Below are positions 33,893 through 43,183 of a stretch of 64,000 nucleotides of DNA, in pieces; the stretch's first letter is position 1, and each line of letters starts with the position of its first letter. This DNA comes from Pseudobutyrivibrio sp. UBA3626 (GTDB lineage Bacteria > Bacillota > Clostridia > Lachnospirales > Lachnospiraceae): positions 193,854 through 257,853 of the forward strand of contig DFLF01000011.1 in the NCBI GenBank assembly GCA_002373675.1, given 5' to 3'. The translations under genes and the position numbers were made by a program. The notes beneath the pieces were generated by a model. That model was not told the origin of the DNA. It saw only the letters and a program-made list of their open reading frames with translations, and did no database searches.

Positions 33893-33944
33893 GAGCCACG
33901 CGAATGAGGTGACTGAGGTGCCGCCCAAAAGCGTGGCTCTTTTA
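33893..33944. terminator. Hairpin between the Rpn fragment and argG
   Basis: GAGCCACGC (33893-33901) pairs with GCGTGGCTC (33931-33939), followed by TTTTAATT. It ends the plus-strand unit and may also protect argG on the other strand. Confidence 0.65.
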
Positions 33945-33967
33945 ATTATATGCTTCGTATTATATTT

Positions 33968-35194
33968 TTATTTCTTATTCTCATTCTTAAGTTCATTCAT
34001 TCTCATAGCTCTTACCTGAAGTGGTAGTCCCCATAAGGTAATGAAGCCGTCAGCATCGTGGTGGTCGTACATATCACCGGTTGTAAAGCTTGCAAGAGTC
34101 TCAGAATAAAGTGAGTATGGTGAAGTAGTACCGGCTTTAATGATATTACCTTTGTAAAGTCTGAACTTAACTTCGCCTGTAACGACTTCCTGAGTCTTGT
34201 CTACGAAAGCTGTGATTGCTTCACGAAGTGGTGTAAACCATTTGCCTTCGTATACTGTCTGAGCCATTTGTGAGCCTAGCCTCTTCTTGGCTTCCATTGT
34301 ATCTCTGTCAAGAACAAGTTCTTCTAACTGGTCGTGTGCCTCCATAAGGATTGTTCCACCCGGTGTCTCGTATACACCTCGTGATTTCATTCCAACAACA
34401 CGATTCTCAACTATATCAATTATTCCAACGCCGTGCTTTCCACCAAGACGATTTAATTCTCTGATTATATCAGATACCTTCATCTCAACGCCATTAACAG
34501 ACTTTGGAACTCCCTTTTCGAAGGTCATTGTAACTTCCTCCGGTTCATCAGGAGCATTTTCCGGAGTAACGCCAAGCACAAGCATATGCTCATAATTAGG
34601 AGCCTGCGCCGGATCCTCTAATTCAAGACCTTCGTGTGAGATGTGCCATATATTTCTGTCACGAGAGTATGATTGGTCATTTCCAAATGGAAGATCAATT
34701 CCATGTGCATGACAGTATTCTATCTCAGCCTCGCGAGAATCCATTCCCCAACGGTCATCCCTCCAGGGAGCAATAACCTTGATGTCTGGAGCGAGAGCCT
34801 TGATTCCAAGTTCGAATCTAATCTGATCATTTCCTTTACCAGTAGCACCATGGCAGATTGCAACAGCATTTTCCTTACGAGCGACTTCAACAAGCTTAGC
34901 TGCTATAATAGGACGAGCCATTGCTGTTCCCATTAGGTACTTATGCTCGTATACGGCACCTGCCTGTACACATGGCATAATATAGTCATCGCAGAACTCG
35001 TCTGTAATATCTTCTATATATAACTTAGCTGCTCCAGATAGTTGAGCTCTTTCTTCAAGTCCGTCAAGTTCTTCCCCTTGACCGCAGTTAATACAACAGC
35101 AGATTACATCATAGTCAAATGTTTCTTTAAGCCAGGGAATAACAGCTGTGGTGTCAAGCCCACCTGAATAAGCCAGTACAACTTTTTCTTTCAT
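33968..35194 (-). CDS. argG: Argininosuccinate synthase
   Basis: A full-length enzyme of 408 residues. It starts MKEKVVLAYSGGLDTTAVIP with the ATP-pyrophosphatase P-loop, then CHGATGKGNDQIRFELG and APWRDDRWGMDSREAEIEYC. The reaction joins citrulline and aspartate with ATP to argininosuccinate. It is transcribed away from argC, and the two share a 270-base regulatory region. The ribosome binding site on the minus strand is AGAAGG. argH is not in the window, so the last step is encoded elsewhere. Confidence 0.97.
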   Translation of the reverse strand: MKEKVVLAYSGGLDTTAVIPWLKETFDYDVICCCINCGQGEELDGLEERAQLSGAAKLYIEDITDEFCDDYIMPCVQAGAVYEHKYLMGTAMARPIIAAKLVEVARKENAVAICHGATGKGNDQIRFELGIKALAPDIKVIAPWRDDRWGMDSREAEIEYCHAHGIDLPFGNDQSYSRDRNIWHISHEGLELEDPAQAPNYEHMLVLGVTPENAPDEPEEVTMTFEKGVPKSVNGVEMKVSDIIRELNRLGGKHGVGIIDIVENRVVGMKSRGVYETPGGTILMEAHDQLEELVLDRDTMEAKKRLGSQMAQTVYEGKWFTPLREAITAFVDKTQEVVTGEVKFRLYKGNIIKAGTTSPYSLYSETLASFTTGDMYDHHDADGFITLWGLPLQVRAMRMNELKNENKK

Positions 35195-35256
35195 AATTAG
35201 TTACCTTCTTTCTTATGTATTTAAAATGTGTTTTGCTAATTTATTCGACAATAAAT

Positions 35257-35285
35257 AATATACATTAAAATCATGTGATAAGCAA
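35257..35285 (-). promoter_or_regulatory. Probable argG promoter
   Basis: On the minus strand TTGCTT (35280-35285) and TATATT (35257-35262) are separated by 17 bases, about 63 bases before the argG start. Confidence 0.5.
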
Positions 35286-35294
35286 GACATAAAA

Positions 35295-35400
35295 TATGCA
35301 TAAATAATTTATAAATATACGCGCTGGGTGTAAAATATCCACAAATATCAGCTGGAATCTGAATAAATATGCATGAATAACCAAAAAATATTCAATAAAT
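35295..35400. promoter_or_regulatory. Candidate ArgR operators between argG and argC
   Basis: Two AT-rich stretches resemble ARG boxes: TATGCATAAATAATTTATA (35295-35313), and TATGCATGAATAACC (35368-35382) followed by AATATTCAATAAAT (35387-35400). They lie between the two divergent promoters, where an ArgR/AhrC repressor with arginine would block both directions. Confidence 0.45.
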
Positions 35401-35403
35401 CTC

Positions 35404-35432
35404 TTTACCTTATAAGCAAAATATAGTATATT
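35404..35432 (+). promoter_or_regulatory. Probable argC promoter
   Basis: TTTACC (35404-35409) and TATATT (35427-35432) with 17 bases between, about 34 bases before the argC start, next to the right-hand ARG-box-like sequence. Confidence 0.55.
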
Positions 35433-35465
35433 AGTATACATAAATTTATCTGAAGGAGAAAAGAA

Positions 35466-36530
35466 ATGATTAAGGCAGGTATTATTGGGTCAACAGGTTA
35501 TGCTGGAAATGAATTAGTAAGGCTTCTAATGGGACATCCAGAAGTAGAAGTCGTGTGGTATGGTTCAAGAAGCTATGTTGAAGAAAAATACGCTAATATA
35601 TATAGGAATATGTTCAAGCTGATTGAGGATAAATGCTTAGATGATAATATTGAGAAGTTATCAAAAGAGGTTGATGTAATATTTACAGCAACTCCTCAAG
35701 GGTATCTGGCAGGAGTCCTTACAGAAGAGATACTTTCTAATACGAAGGTTATTGATCTTAGTGCTGACTATCGTATCAAAGATGTTGCAACTTATGAGAA
35801 ATGGTATGGGATTAAGCATAAGAGCCCTCAATTTATAGAAGAAGCAGTATATGGTCTATGTGAGATTAACCGTGACAAGGTTAAGGGTGCAAGACTAATT
35901 GCTAATCCGGGTTGCTATACAACATGTTCAATTCTTACCGCTTATCCCCTTGTAAAAGATGGACTAATTGACGTAGACACACTTATTGTAGATGCCAAGT
36001 CAGGAACCTCCGGAGCAGGTCGTGGTGCCAAGGTGCCTAATCTCTTCTGTGAAGTTAATGAGAACATCAAAGCATATGGGGTGGCAAGTCACAGACACAC
36101 ACCTGAGATAGAAGAGCAATTAGGTTATGCTTGTGGGGGAAATGTTACTATCAACTTCACTCCTCATCTCATACCTATGAATCGTGGAATTCTAGCTACA
36201 GAATATGCATCACTTAAGAAAGTAAATCTTCCTGATGGAAGTGTAGGTTATCCAACTGAAGAAATGGTAAGAGATTGCTATAAGAAGTATTATAAGGATG
36301 AATACTTTATCAGACTTCTTGATAAGGGTATGAACCCTGAGACTCGCTGGGTAGAAGGAAGTAACTTCGTAGACATTAACTTCGTTATTGATGAGAGGAC
36401 ACATCGTGTAATTATGATGGGAGCTCTTGATAATATATGTAAGGGTGCTGCCGGACAGGCAGTTCAGAATATGAACATTTTATTTGGCTTTAAGGAGCAG
36501 GAAGGACTTGAATTAGTACCGATGTGCTAG
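35466..36530 (+). CDS. argC: N-acetyl-gamma-glutamyl-phosphate reductase
   Basis: A 354-residue enzyme: GIIGSTGYAGNELVRLL nucleotide loop at the start, DLSADYRIKD, then LIANPGCYTTCSILTAYPLV with the catalytic cysteine, AKSGTSGAGRG and a histidine-rich SHRHTPEIEEQ. It reduces N-acetylglutamyl phosphate to the semialdehyde, the third step of arginine synthesis. AAGGAGAA precedes the ATG. It is first in the plus-strand arginine gene set; palindromic element A follows it. Confidence 0.97.
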   Translation: MIKAGIIGSTGYAGNELVRLLMGHPEVEVVWYGSRSYVEEKYANIYRNMFKLIEDKCLDDNIEKLSKEVDVIFTATPQGYLAGVLTEEILSNTKVIDLSADYRIKDVATYEKWYGIKHKSPQFIEEAVYGLCEINRDKVKGARLIANPGCYTTCSILTAYPLVKDGLIDVDTLIVDAKSGTSGAGRGAKVPNLFCEVNENIKAYGVASHRHTPEIEEQLGYACGGNVTINFTPHLIPMNRGILATEYASLKKVNLPDGSVGYPTEEMVRDCYKKYYKDEYFIRLLDKGMNPETRWVEGSNFVDINFVIDERTHRVIMMGALDNICKGAAGQAVQNMNILFGFKEQEGLELVPMC

Positions 36531-36580
36531 TGGGTATATGATATTTTTATGTCGACTATGCATTCATAGCCTTAACTCGA

Positions 36581-36731
36581 GCTTAGAATATGTTAGTTAT
36601 TGATTAATAGAGGGGAATTCGTGCCAAGGATGGCACAAATAGGCACGAGCCGCCTGGATGGCGGATCGAGTGCTGGTTCCCGACTGAATATTCATATTAG
36701 ATTTTATATCAATAACTTACATATTCTTAGC
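36581..36731 (+). repeat. GGA-hairpin palindromic element A
   Basis: Inverted arms GCTTAGAATATGTTAGTTAT (36580-36600) and its counterpart ending ACATATTCTTAGC (36731) enclose two hairpins. Hairpin 1 is GTGCC-AAGGAT-GGCAC (36621-36636). Hairpin 2 is GCAC...CCGCC-TGGAT-GGCGG...GTGC (36643-36673). GGTTCCCG follows. This is a 294-base intergenic gap between argC and the GNAT gene with no other content seen. Confidence 0.8.
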
Positions 36732-36824
36732 AAAGAGTTATTAGCATGGATGCATGGTTGATATGAAAATAGTCATATAATTCCATTAGCACATCGTACC
36801 AATTAGTAATGTAAGGTAACTTAT

Positions 36825-37280
36825 ATGGAAAATGTAACGCTTCGTGCGATGACAAAGGATGATTATAAAGGTGCATACAAGTTGTGGGAGACTATACATG
36901 GATTTGGACTTCTAAGTGTGGATGACAGTGAGAAGAGAATTCATGCTTTTCTTGATAGAAATCCAGGACTATCTGTAGTTGCCATAAAGGATAATGAGAT
37001 TATAGGTACAATTCTATGTGGCCATGATGGTCGTAAAGGTAGCTTCTATCATGTGTGCGTTAAGGAAGAATTACGAAAGCAGGGTATTGGTAAAGCCATG
37101 TCTGTTTTTTGCATGAATGCTTTGAAGGATGAGGGCATCAACTATCTTGCACTTAATACATTTAAGAGAAATATCCTTGGCAATAGCTTCTGGAGTGGAG
37201 AAGGTTATAAACTAAGAGATGACTATAATATGTATGACTTCTTATTAAATGAAGAGAATATAACGAGATTCAATTCTTAG
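36825..37280 (+). CDS. GNAT-family N-acetyltransferase inside the arginine gene set
   Basis: A single GNAT domain of 151 residues, with the acetyl-CoA loop CVKEELRKQGIGKAMSVF near residue 78 and a C-terminal strand region FWSGEGYKLRDDYNMYDFLL. Substrate cannot be read from the sequence. Its place between argC and argJ raises the possibility of N-acetylglutamate synthase activity, since single-domain GNAT synthases exist, but argJ of the bifunctional type could already fill that role. It starts 94 bases after element A and ends 50 bases before argJ. Confidence 0.85.
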   Translation: MENVTLRAMTKDDYKGAYKLWETIHGFGLLSVDDSEKRIHAFLDRNPGLSVVAIKDNEIIGTILCGHDGRKGSFYHVCVKEELRKQGIGKAMSVFCMNALKDEGINYLALNTFKRNILGNSFWSGEGYKLRDDYNMYDFLLNEENITRFNS

Positions 37281-37329
37281 AATTAAGAATATGCTTTGAT
37301 AATGATCTGATATAGAAAGGAAATATAAT

Positions 37330-38553
37330 ATGAAATATATAGATGGTGGTGTTACAGCACCACAAGGATTCAAAGCGGCAAGCTGTGCTGCTAATATAAA
37401 ATACGAGAACAGGGATGACATGGCACTTATATATTCTGACACAGTCTGTAAGGCTGCTGGAACATTTACAAGAAATGTCGTTAAGGCAGCTCCGGTTACA
37501 TGGGATCAGACTATTGTTAAGAATAATATTGGTGTTCAGGCTATAGTTGTTAATTCGGGCATTGCCAATGCCTGTACAGGAGACGATGGAATACAGATGT
37601 GTATTAAGACTGCCATGGCTGCATCAAGTGCCCTTCATATTCCATACGAAGGTGTCCTTGTAGCATCTACAGGTGTTATAGGAATGCCACTTCCTCTTGA
37701 TAAGATTCAAGCTGGGATTCAGACGATGGTGCCTATTCTTTCATATGATAATGAAGCTGGAACTAAGGCTGCTAGGGCTATTATGACAACTGATACAATC
37801 TCTAAGGAAGCGTCTGTTGCATTTGAGATTGGCGGTAAAGAAGTTATAATTGGTGGAATGTCTAAGGGCAGTGGAATGATTCATCCTAATATGTGCACCA
37901 TGCTTTCCTTCGTAACAACAGATGCATGTATTACTAAGGAAATGCTTGATAAAGCGCTTCATATTGTTGTTGAAGATACATACAATATGATTAGTGTGGA
38001 TGGCGATACTTCAACCAACGATACATGTCTTCTTCTGGCCAATGGCACGGCGGGAAACGACATAATTGACAGCGAGGGAGAGGACTTTGACACATTTGTG
38101 GAAGGTCTTATGGAAGTTAATAAGACACTTGCGAAGATGATGGCAGGGGATGGAGAAGGAGCAACAGCCCTATTCGAAGTTAAAGTTGCAGGCGCCGATT
38201 CTGTGGCAAATGCTAAGACATTAGCCAAGTCTGTTGTTACATCTTCCCTTACTAAGGCTGCAATATATGGTCATGATGCCAATTGGGGCCGTATCCTTTG
38301 CGCACTGGGGTATGCAGGAGTTGAATTTGACCCTGAAAATGTGGATTTGTATTTTGAAAGTAAAGCAGGCAAAATTCATATCGTACATAAGGGAGTATCT
38401 ACTGGCTATAGTGAAGAAGAGGCAACGAAGATTCTATCTGAAGATGCAGTAACAGCAATATGTGATATGCATATGGGAGAGTATAATGCAACTGCATGGG
38501 GCTGCGACCTAACCCACGAATATGTATCTATCAATGCAGACTATAGGTCTTAG
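37330..38553 (+). CDS. argJ: Glutamate N-acetyltransferase / amino-acid N-acetyltransferase
   Basis: A 407-residue ornithine acetyltransferase. The self-cleavage region is SKGSGMIHPNMCTMLSFVTT, with the Thr of the C-T-M segment as the nucleophile that starts the beta chain; the family's usual residue before it is Ala, here Cys. SVDGDTSTNDT and the C-terminal EYVSINADYRS are also typical. It recycles the acetyl group from N-acetylornithine to glutamate and often also uses acetyl-CoA. GAAAGGAAA precedes the ATG. Element B begins at its stop codon. Confidence 0.96.
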   Translation: MKYIDGGVTAPQGFKAASCAANIKYENRDDMALIYSDTVCKAAGTFTRNVVKAAPVTWDQTIVKNNIGVQAIVVNSGIANACTGDDGIQMCIKTAMAASSALHIPYEGVLVASTGVIGMPLPLDKIQAGIQTMVPILSYDNEAGTKAARAIMTTDTISKEASVAFEIGGKEVIIGGMSKGSGMIHPNMCTMLSFVTTDACITKEMLDKALHIVVEDTYNMISVDGDTSTNDTCLLLANGTAGNDIIDSEGEDFDTFVEGLMEVNKTLAKMMAGDGEGATALFEVKVAGADSVANAKTLAKSVVTSSLTKAAIYGHDANWGRILCALGYAGVEFDPENVDLYFESKAGKIHIVHKGVSTGYSEEEATKILSEDAVTAICDMHMGEYNATAWGCDLTHEYVSINADYRS

Positions 38554-38657
38554 AATTAGTGTGAAATAGGCAACTGCCATCTGGATGATGGTTCAGTTGC
38601 CGGTTTCTGTCATGAATAATATAGAGGATTAATATTAATCACTAACATATTCTTAGC
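38549..38657 (+). repeat. GGA-hairpin palindromic element B (short form)
   Basis: Only hairpin 2 is kept: CAACTG-CCATC-TGGAT-GATGG-TTCAGTTG (38571-38599), then CCGGTTTCTGTCATG. The right arm ATTAATCACTAACATATTC up to TTAGC is complete at 38634-38657, while the left arm is shortened to CTTAGAATTAGTG. Confidence 0.75.
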
Positions 38658-38727
38658 GAAGAATAATTAGTATAAATATATAGTTATATAGTAAGTAACT
38701 CGTTTTAAACATGAAAGGATAATTATT

Positions 38728-39627
38728 ATGGATAACAAAACGATGGAACAGGTTATGGAGAAAGCGGAAGTCCTTGTAGAAGCCCTTCCTTATATTCAGA
38801 GATTTAACAGGAAAATTATTGTTGTAAAATACGGCGGTAGCGCCATGATAGATGAGGAACTTAAGCAACATGTAATTCAGGATGTGACACTTCTTAAGCT
38901 GGTTGGATTCAAGCCAATCATTGTACATGGCGGTGGTAAGGACATCAGTAAATGGGTTGAGAAGAGTGGTCAGACACCTGAATTTGTTAATGGTCTAAGA
39001 AAGACTGATGCAAGTACAATGGAGATTGCAGAGATGGTACTTAATAGAGTTAACAAGTCTCTTGTGTCTCTTGTACAAGAACTAGGAGTTAATGCAATTG
39101 GTATTAGCGGTAAAGATGGTAATTTGCTCTCTGTTGAGAAGAAACTCTCTGAGGGTCAGGATATAGGATATGTAGGAGAGATTACTGAGGTTAATCCTAA
39201 GATTTTATTTGATTTACTTGAGAAAGATTTTCTCCCTATTGTATGTCCAATCGGTCTTGATAAGAATTATGATACTTATAATATTAATGCAGATGATGCA
39301 GCTTGTGCTATTGCTAAAGCAGTATCAGCAGAAAAACTTGCATTTCTTACAGATACAGCAGGTGTATGTAAAGACCCTGATGACGAAAGTTCACTAATCT
39401 CTGAACTTACAATTAGCGAAGCCCAAGGTCTTATTGATGATGGAACAATTTCTGGTGGAATGATTCCTAAGATGAGAAGCTGTATGGATGCAATTGATAA
39501 AGGTGTACAGAGAGTCCACATCCTAGATGGAAGAGTGGCGCATTGTCTACTCCTGGAAATCTTTACTAACAAAGGAATTGGAACTGCAATTCTTCATGAT
39601 AATGCTGATAGATACTACTCTGGATAA
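38728..39627 (+). CDS. argB: Acetylglutamate kinase
   Basis: A 299-residue amino-acid kinase: IVVKYGGSAMIDEELKQHV near residue 32, PIIVHGGGKDISKWVEKSG near residue 67, INADDAACAIAKAVSAEKLA near residue 189 and GTISGGMIPKMRSCMDAI near residue 232. It phosphorylates N-acetylglutamate and is commonly the arginine-feedback step; the long N-terminal segment before the first strand is typical of the arginine-sensitive hexameric type. GAAAGGATAATT precedes the ATG. Element B lies upstream and element C downstream. Confidence 0.96.
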   Translation: MDNKTMEQVMEKAEVLVEALPYIQRFNRKIIVVKYGGSAMIDEELKQHVIQDVTLLKLVGFKPIIVHGGGKDISKWVEKSGQTPEFVNGLRKTDASTMEIAEMVLNRVNKSLVSLVQELGVNAIGISGKDGNLLSVEKKLSEGQDIGYVGEITEVNPKILFDLLEKDFLPIVCPIGLDKNYDTYNINADDAACAIAKAVSAEKLAFLTDTAGVCKDPDDESSLISELTISEAQGLIDDGTISGGMIPKMRSCMDAIDKGVQRVHILDGRVAHCLLLEIFTNKGIGTAILHDNADRYYSG

Positions 39628-39643
39628 TCGTATAATAGGCTCC

Positions 39644-39910
39644 TTGGTAAATCAACACTTACTTGTAAACTTAGTTTGAGCTTAGAATATGTAAGTGATT
39701 AATTTATCAAGGAAAATTTTCGGCATGGATGCCGACAATAGTGAGCATTGAGCCCGGACGGCGAATTGCGAACGGTTTCCGTCATATGTCGTAAGGAGGG
39801 ACCCGCTTGCGGGAGGATTCCTTACGATCAAAGCTCAAGACATTAGATATTAATCACTAACATATTCTTAGCGAAAAACTATCATTTATAAGTAAGTGTT
39901 GATTTGCCAG
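39644..39910 (+). repeat. GGA-hairpin palindromic element C (long form)
   Basis: Outer arms AATCAACACTTACTTGTA and TATAAGTAAGTGTTGATT enclose the usual arms (CTTAGAATATGTAAGTGATT and ATTAATCACTAACATATTC up to TTAGC). Hairpin 1 is TCGGC-ATGGAT-GCCGA (39720-39735). Hairpin 2 is degenerate (GCC-CGGAC-GGC). An extra hairpin TCGTAAGGA...CCCGC-TT-GCGGG...TCCTTACGA follows. This fills the 338-base gap between argB and argD. Confidence 0.78.
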
Positions 39911-39965
39911 GGAGCGAAATATAATTTACCAAAGGGTAATAATCATCAGGAAAGGAATAATTACA

Positions 39966-41159
39966 ATGAATACAAAACAGATAATAGATACAACAGAAGA
40001 CAACTGCTTTCATGTATACAACCGGTTTGATGTTGTATTTGACAGGGGAGAAGGCGTTAAGCTTTATGATACAGATGGCAAGGAATATCTGGACTTTGCT
40101 TCAGGTATAGGTGTTACGGCACTTGGCTATAATAACAAGGAATTTAATGATGCAATTAAAGCTCAGGTTGATAAATTATATCATATTTCTAATCTGTATT
40201 ATCATCCCAACTTGGCTTCTGCTTCTAAAGCTTTATGTGATATAAGTGGAATGGATAAGGCGTTTTTTACAAACTCAGGTGCAGAAGCTGTAGAAGGTGC
40301 AATTAAGACTGCAAAGAAATACGCATTTTCCAAAAGTGGTCATAATGGATATGGAATTGTCGCTATGGAGAATTCTTTCCATGGCAGGACAGTAGGAGCG
40401 CTTTCTGTTACGGGAACAGAGAGTTACAGGAATCCTTTCTATCCTCTGATGGACAAAGTGACATTTGCAAAGTTCAATGACTATGCTTCTGTTGAGGCTG
40501 CTGTTGATGATGATACTTGCGCTATTATAATTGAACCTGTTCAGGGCGAGGGTGGAGTTACACCTGCCGACAAGGATTTTCTTGTCAAGGTAAGAGAACT
40601 GTCCGATAAATTGGACATACTTCTTATTTTCGACGAGATTCAATGCGGTATGGGGCGTACAGGCGATGTCTATGCATATATGGGATATGGTGTGAAGCCA
40701 GACATTCTTTTGACAGCAAAAGCATTAGGCGGTGGCCTTCCAATTGGTGCATTTCTTGTAACTGACAAGGTTGCTAAGAATAGTTTGACACCTGGAGATC
40801 ATGGAACAACTTATGGTGGCAACCCGCTTTGTTGTGCAGCGGTTAATGCGTCAATAGACCTTATGTCTAAGAATAAACTTATTGAAAATGTTAATTCGCT
40901 CACTCCATACCTTGAAGAGAAGCTGGATGAAGTAGTAAGTAAGTGCCACAATGCTATTGCTCATCGTGGTAAGGGATTTATGCAAGGGCTGGTAATTGAT
41001 GATAAGGTAAAAGTAGGCGATATTGTTAAGAAATGTCTCAGTGAAGGTCTTGTTGTTCTTTCTGCTGGTGGAAATGTGCTAAGGCTTCTTCCTCCACTTG
41101 TTATTACGAAAGAAGATATTGATAAGGCGATAGATATAATTGTAAGGGTATTACAATAG
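39966..41159 (+). CDS. argD: Acetylornithine aminotransferase
   Basis: A 397-residue class III PLP aminotransferase: DTDGKEYLDFASGIGVTALG near residue 35, FFTNSGAEAVEGAIKTAKKY near residue 100, IIEPVQGEGG, LIFDEIQCGMGRTG, then ILLTAKALGGGLPIGAFLVT with the PLP lysine. It makes N-acetylornithine from the semialdehyde. GGAAAGGAAT precedes the ATG. It is the last arginine gene here; argF and carAB are not seen, so the pathway is completed elsewhere. Confidence 0.95.
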   Translation: MNTKQIIDTTEDNCFHVYNRFDVVFDRGEGVKLYDTDGKEYLDFASGIGVTALGYNNKEFNDAIKAQVDKLYHISNLYYHPNLASASKALCDISGMDKAFFTNSGAEAVEGAIKTAKKYAFSKSGHNGYGIVAMENSFHGRTVGALSVTGTESYRNPFYPLMDKVTFAKFNDYASVEAAVDDDTCAIIIEPVQGEGGVTPADKDFLVKVRELSDKLDILLIFDEIQCGMGRTGDVYAYMGYGVKPDILLTAKALGGGLPIGAFLVTDKVAKNSLTPGDHGTTYGGNPLCCAAVNASIDLMSKNKLIENVNSLTPYLEEKLDEVVSKCHNAIAHRGKGFMQGLVIDDKVKVGDIVKKCLSEGLVVLSAGGNVLRLLPPLVITKEDIDKAIDIIVRVLQ

Positions 41160-41178
41160 ATAATTTTATACACAGGTG

Positions 41179-41208
41179 TTGACTGGTGTCTAATAATTGT
41201 GAGATAAT
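41179..41208 (+). promoter_or_regulatory. Probable promoter for the esterase gene
   Basis: TTGACT (41179-41184) and GATAAT (41203-41208) are separated by 18 bases, about 60 bases before the next start codon. Confidence 0.5.
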
Positions 41209-41268
41209 AGAAATTGTAACTGACAGGGTTGATTCTTGACATAGTATACGTGCCAAAAGGGGGAAGGT

Positions 41269-43098
41269 ATGGCTTTTACAATTATTGTAGTTATATTAAC
41301 TATTCTTTATCTTGTTGTTCTAGAGTTATCTAAGAACATTATTGCTGGCTGGGTAATAGGTATTATTATTGCAGCGGCAATGATTGCGGTAAGATTCTAT
41401 CTCAAGAAGAAGGGAGCTAATACCAAAGGAAGACTTGCACTTTGCTGGCTCGGATTCTTTGTACTTCTTGGTGCGAATTTGTTTATTACAAGTCCACCTG
41501 AGAAGAGAGTTCCAGCTGTAGATAATAAGAATCCTGAGGTTACTAGTGTAGTCCATGTTAATGAAGGTGATTTGACTGGTGTATATAACGCTGATAAGTC
41601 AGTCGCTGTCTATGCTGGTGTTCCATTTGCCAAGGCTCCTGTTGGTGAACTTCGATTCAAGGAACCACAGCCTGCTGAGAAATGGGATGGTGTGAAGGCA
41701 TGCGATGAATTTGGGCCAATGGCTATGCAGACTAGAAACAATCCGTTATATGATAGCTTATCCCATATCTTAGGATGGCACGATTACAAAGTGAAATTAG
41801 GTGATGAATATGTTGAGGCAATGAGTGAGGATTGCCTGTATCTTAATGTATTTGTTCCAGAAGGATACAAGGGAGAGAAGTTACCGGTATTATTCTATAT
41901 TCACGGAGGCTCTCTTAATTCAGGACATCCTTCTTATACAGAATATAGAGGAGAGGATTTGGCTAAGAGAGGTGTGATTGTTGTTAATTGCGCCTACCGT
42001 GTAGGAGTATTTGGCTACTATGCGGCTGATGATCTTAAGACTGAGTCCCCGAATGGCACAACAGGCAATTATGGTCTGTTAGATCAGATAGCTGCTCTTA
42101 AATGGGTTAATGATAATATTGAAGCATTTGGCGGAGATCCAGACCAGATAACAATCGCCGGTGAATCGGCTGGTTCGTCTTCAGTAAATGCTATTTGTTC
42201 GTCACCACTTACTGAAGGAATGTTCAATTATGCAATAGGCGAATCAAGTAGTATCCTGGCTTACAAGCCGTATCATTCATTCATAAGCTATGATGAGGCG
42301 AAAGAAAAGAGTGATAAAGTAAGAGATGAATTGGGAGTCAAGACATCTTCTGAACTTCGTGATGTGTCTGCCGATAAACTTGTTAATACTTCTATGCAGA
42401 AGGCTACTAATGCCATGACTATTGACGGGTATGCTCTTACTGAAGAGCCATATAAGACATATGAGAGAGGGGCTAATCATGAGAAGGCACTTCTTAGCGG
42501 ATTCAATGGTAAGGAAGCCGATGTATTTTTGCTCGGATATGAGGTGAATGCTGATAATTATATCGAGATATTAAGGAAAGTTGTAGGTCCTTTTGCAGAG
42601 GAAATGGCAAGCGTTGTACCAGCTAATACGCCACCAAGAGATCAGCATATCTTTATTGATGCACTAGGAGATGCCAAGGCGGCTACAGACATTGTCTATT
42701 CTGCAGCATGGTTTAGCTATTCTCATTATCTCTGGAGTAATTATATGATTGCGCAGAATAGACCAAGCTATGAATACTACTTCACCAAAGAGAATGATAT
42801 TATTACAGATTATCATGCTGGTGAATTGCCTTACATGTATGGTAATTTATGGCGTCATCCCGGATTATACAAAGATGATGATTACAAATTATCTGATATT
42901 ATGCAGCAGTATATTGTTAATTTTGTCAAGACAGGTAATCCTAATGGAGAGGGGCTTCCCAATTGGGAAATGCAAAATGTAAGTAACAAGAAACTCATAG
43001 AACTGAATACTGAAATTAAGATGGTAGACGATCCTAATATTGCAGTATACAATGTAATAGATAAGTACCAATTGTCAGAAAAGGATAAAAGCAAATAA
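41269..43098 (+). CDS. Carboxylesterase type B, membrane anchored
   Basis: A 609-residue protein with two hydrophobic N-terminal helices (about 3-18 and 22-40) plus a third near 50-70, then a carboxylesterase/alpha-beta hydrolase domain. GVPFAKAPVGELRFKEPQPA and EDCLYLNVFVPEGYKGEK are family hallmarks; the oxyanion loop is YIHGGSLNSGH, the nucleophile is Ser in ITIAGESAGSSSVNAI near residue 305, and the histidine is in DYHAGELPYMYGN. The natural substrate is unknown, perhaps an acylated plant or microbial ester if the organism lives in the gut. The active site would face outward if the helices orient in the common way. Confidence 0.88.
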   Translation: MAFTIIVVILTILYLVVLELSKNIIAGWVIGIIIAAAMIAVRFYLKKKGANTKGRLALCWLGFFVLLGANLFITSPPEKRVPAVDNKNPEVTSVVHVNEGDLTGVYNADKSVAVYAGVPFAKAPVGELRFKEPQPAEKWDGVKACDEFGPMAMQTRNNPLYDSLSHILGWHDYKVKLGDEYVEAMSEDCLYLNVFVPEGYKGEKLPVLFYIHGGSLNSGHPSYTEYRGEDLAKRGVIVVNCAYRVGVFGYYAADDLKTESPNGTTGNYGLLDQIAALKWVNDNIEAFGGDPDQITIAGESAGSSSVNAICSSPLTEGMFNYAIGESSSILAYKPYHSFISYDEAKEKSDKVRDELGVKTSSELRDVSADKLVNTSMQKATNAMTIDGYALTEEPYKTYERGANHEKALLSGFNGKEADVFLLGYEVNADNYIEILRKVVGPFAEEMASVVPANTPPRDQHIFIDALGDAKAATDIVYSAAWFSYSHYLWSNYMIAQNRPSYEYYFTKENDIITDYHAGELPYMYGNLWRHPGLYKDDDYKLSDIMQQYIVNFVKTGNPNGEGLPNWEMQNVSNKKLIELNTEIKMVDDPNIAVYNVIDKYQLSEKDKSK

Positions 43099-43122
43099 AT
43101 AAGAAGGCTCACCCCATTGTAG

Positions 43123-43179
43123 TTTTCGCTTCGCGAAAAAAGGGCGCCCTGCAGCATTTTGGCTTTGCCAAAACGCTGC
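43123..43179. repeat. Two hairpins before tRNA-Pro
   Basis: TTTTCGC-TTC-GCGAAAA (43123-43139) and GCAGCATTTTGGC-TTT-GCCAAAACGCTGC (43151-43179, one mismatch). The first could end the esterase transcript. The second stops five bases before the tRNA. Confidence 0.6.
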
Positions 43180-43183
43180 ATTT

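Noticed and set aside
33893..33944. Relation between the hairpin before argG and the one at 15438 (both contain GTGGCTC)
   Set aside because: Only seven bases are shared; arms, loops and surroundings differ, so this is probably chance.
36745..36765. A third GGA hairpin (GCATGGATGC) just after element A
   Set aside because: The stem is only three pairs and is not repeated near other copies.
39780..39830. Riboswitch upstream of argD
   Set aside because: The hairpins here belong to palindromic element C, which also occurs at sites unrelated to arginine genes, so a ligand-specific switch is unlikely.
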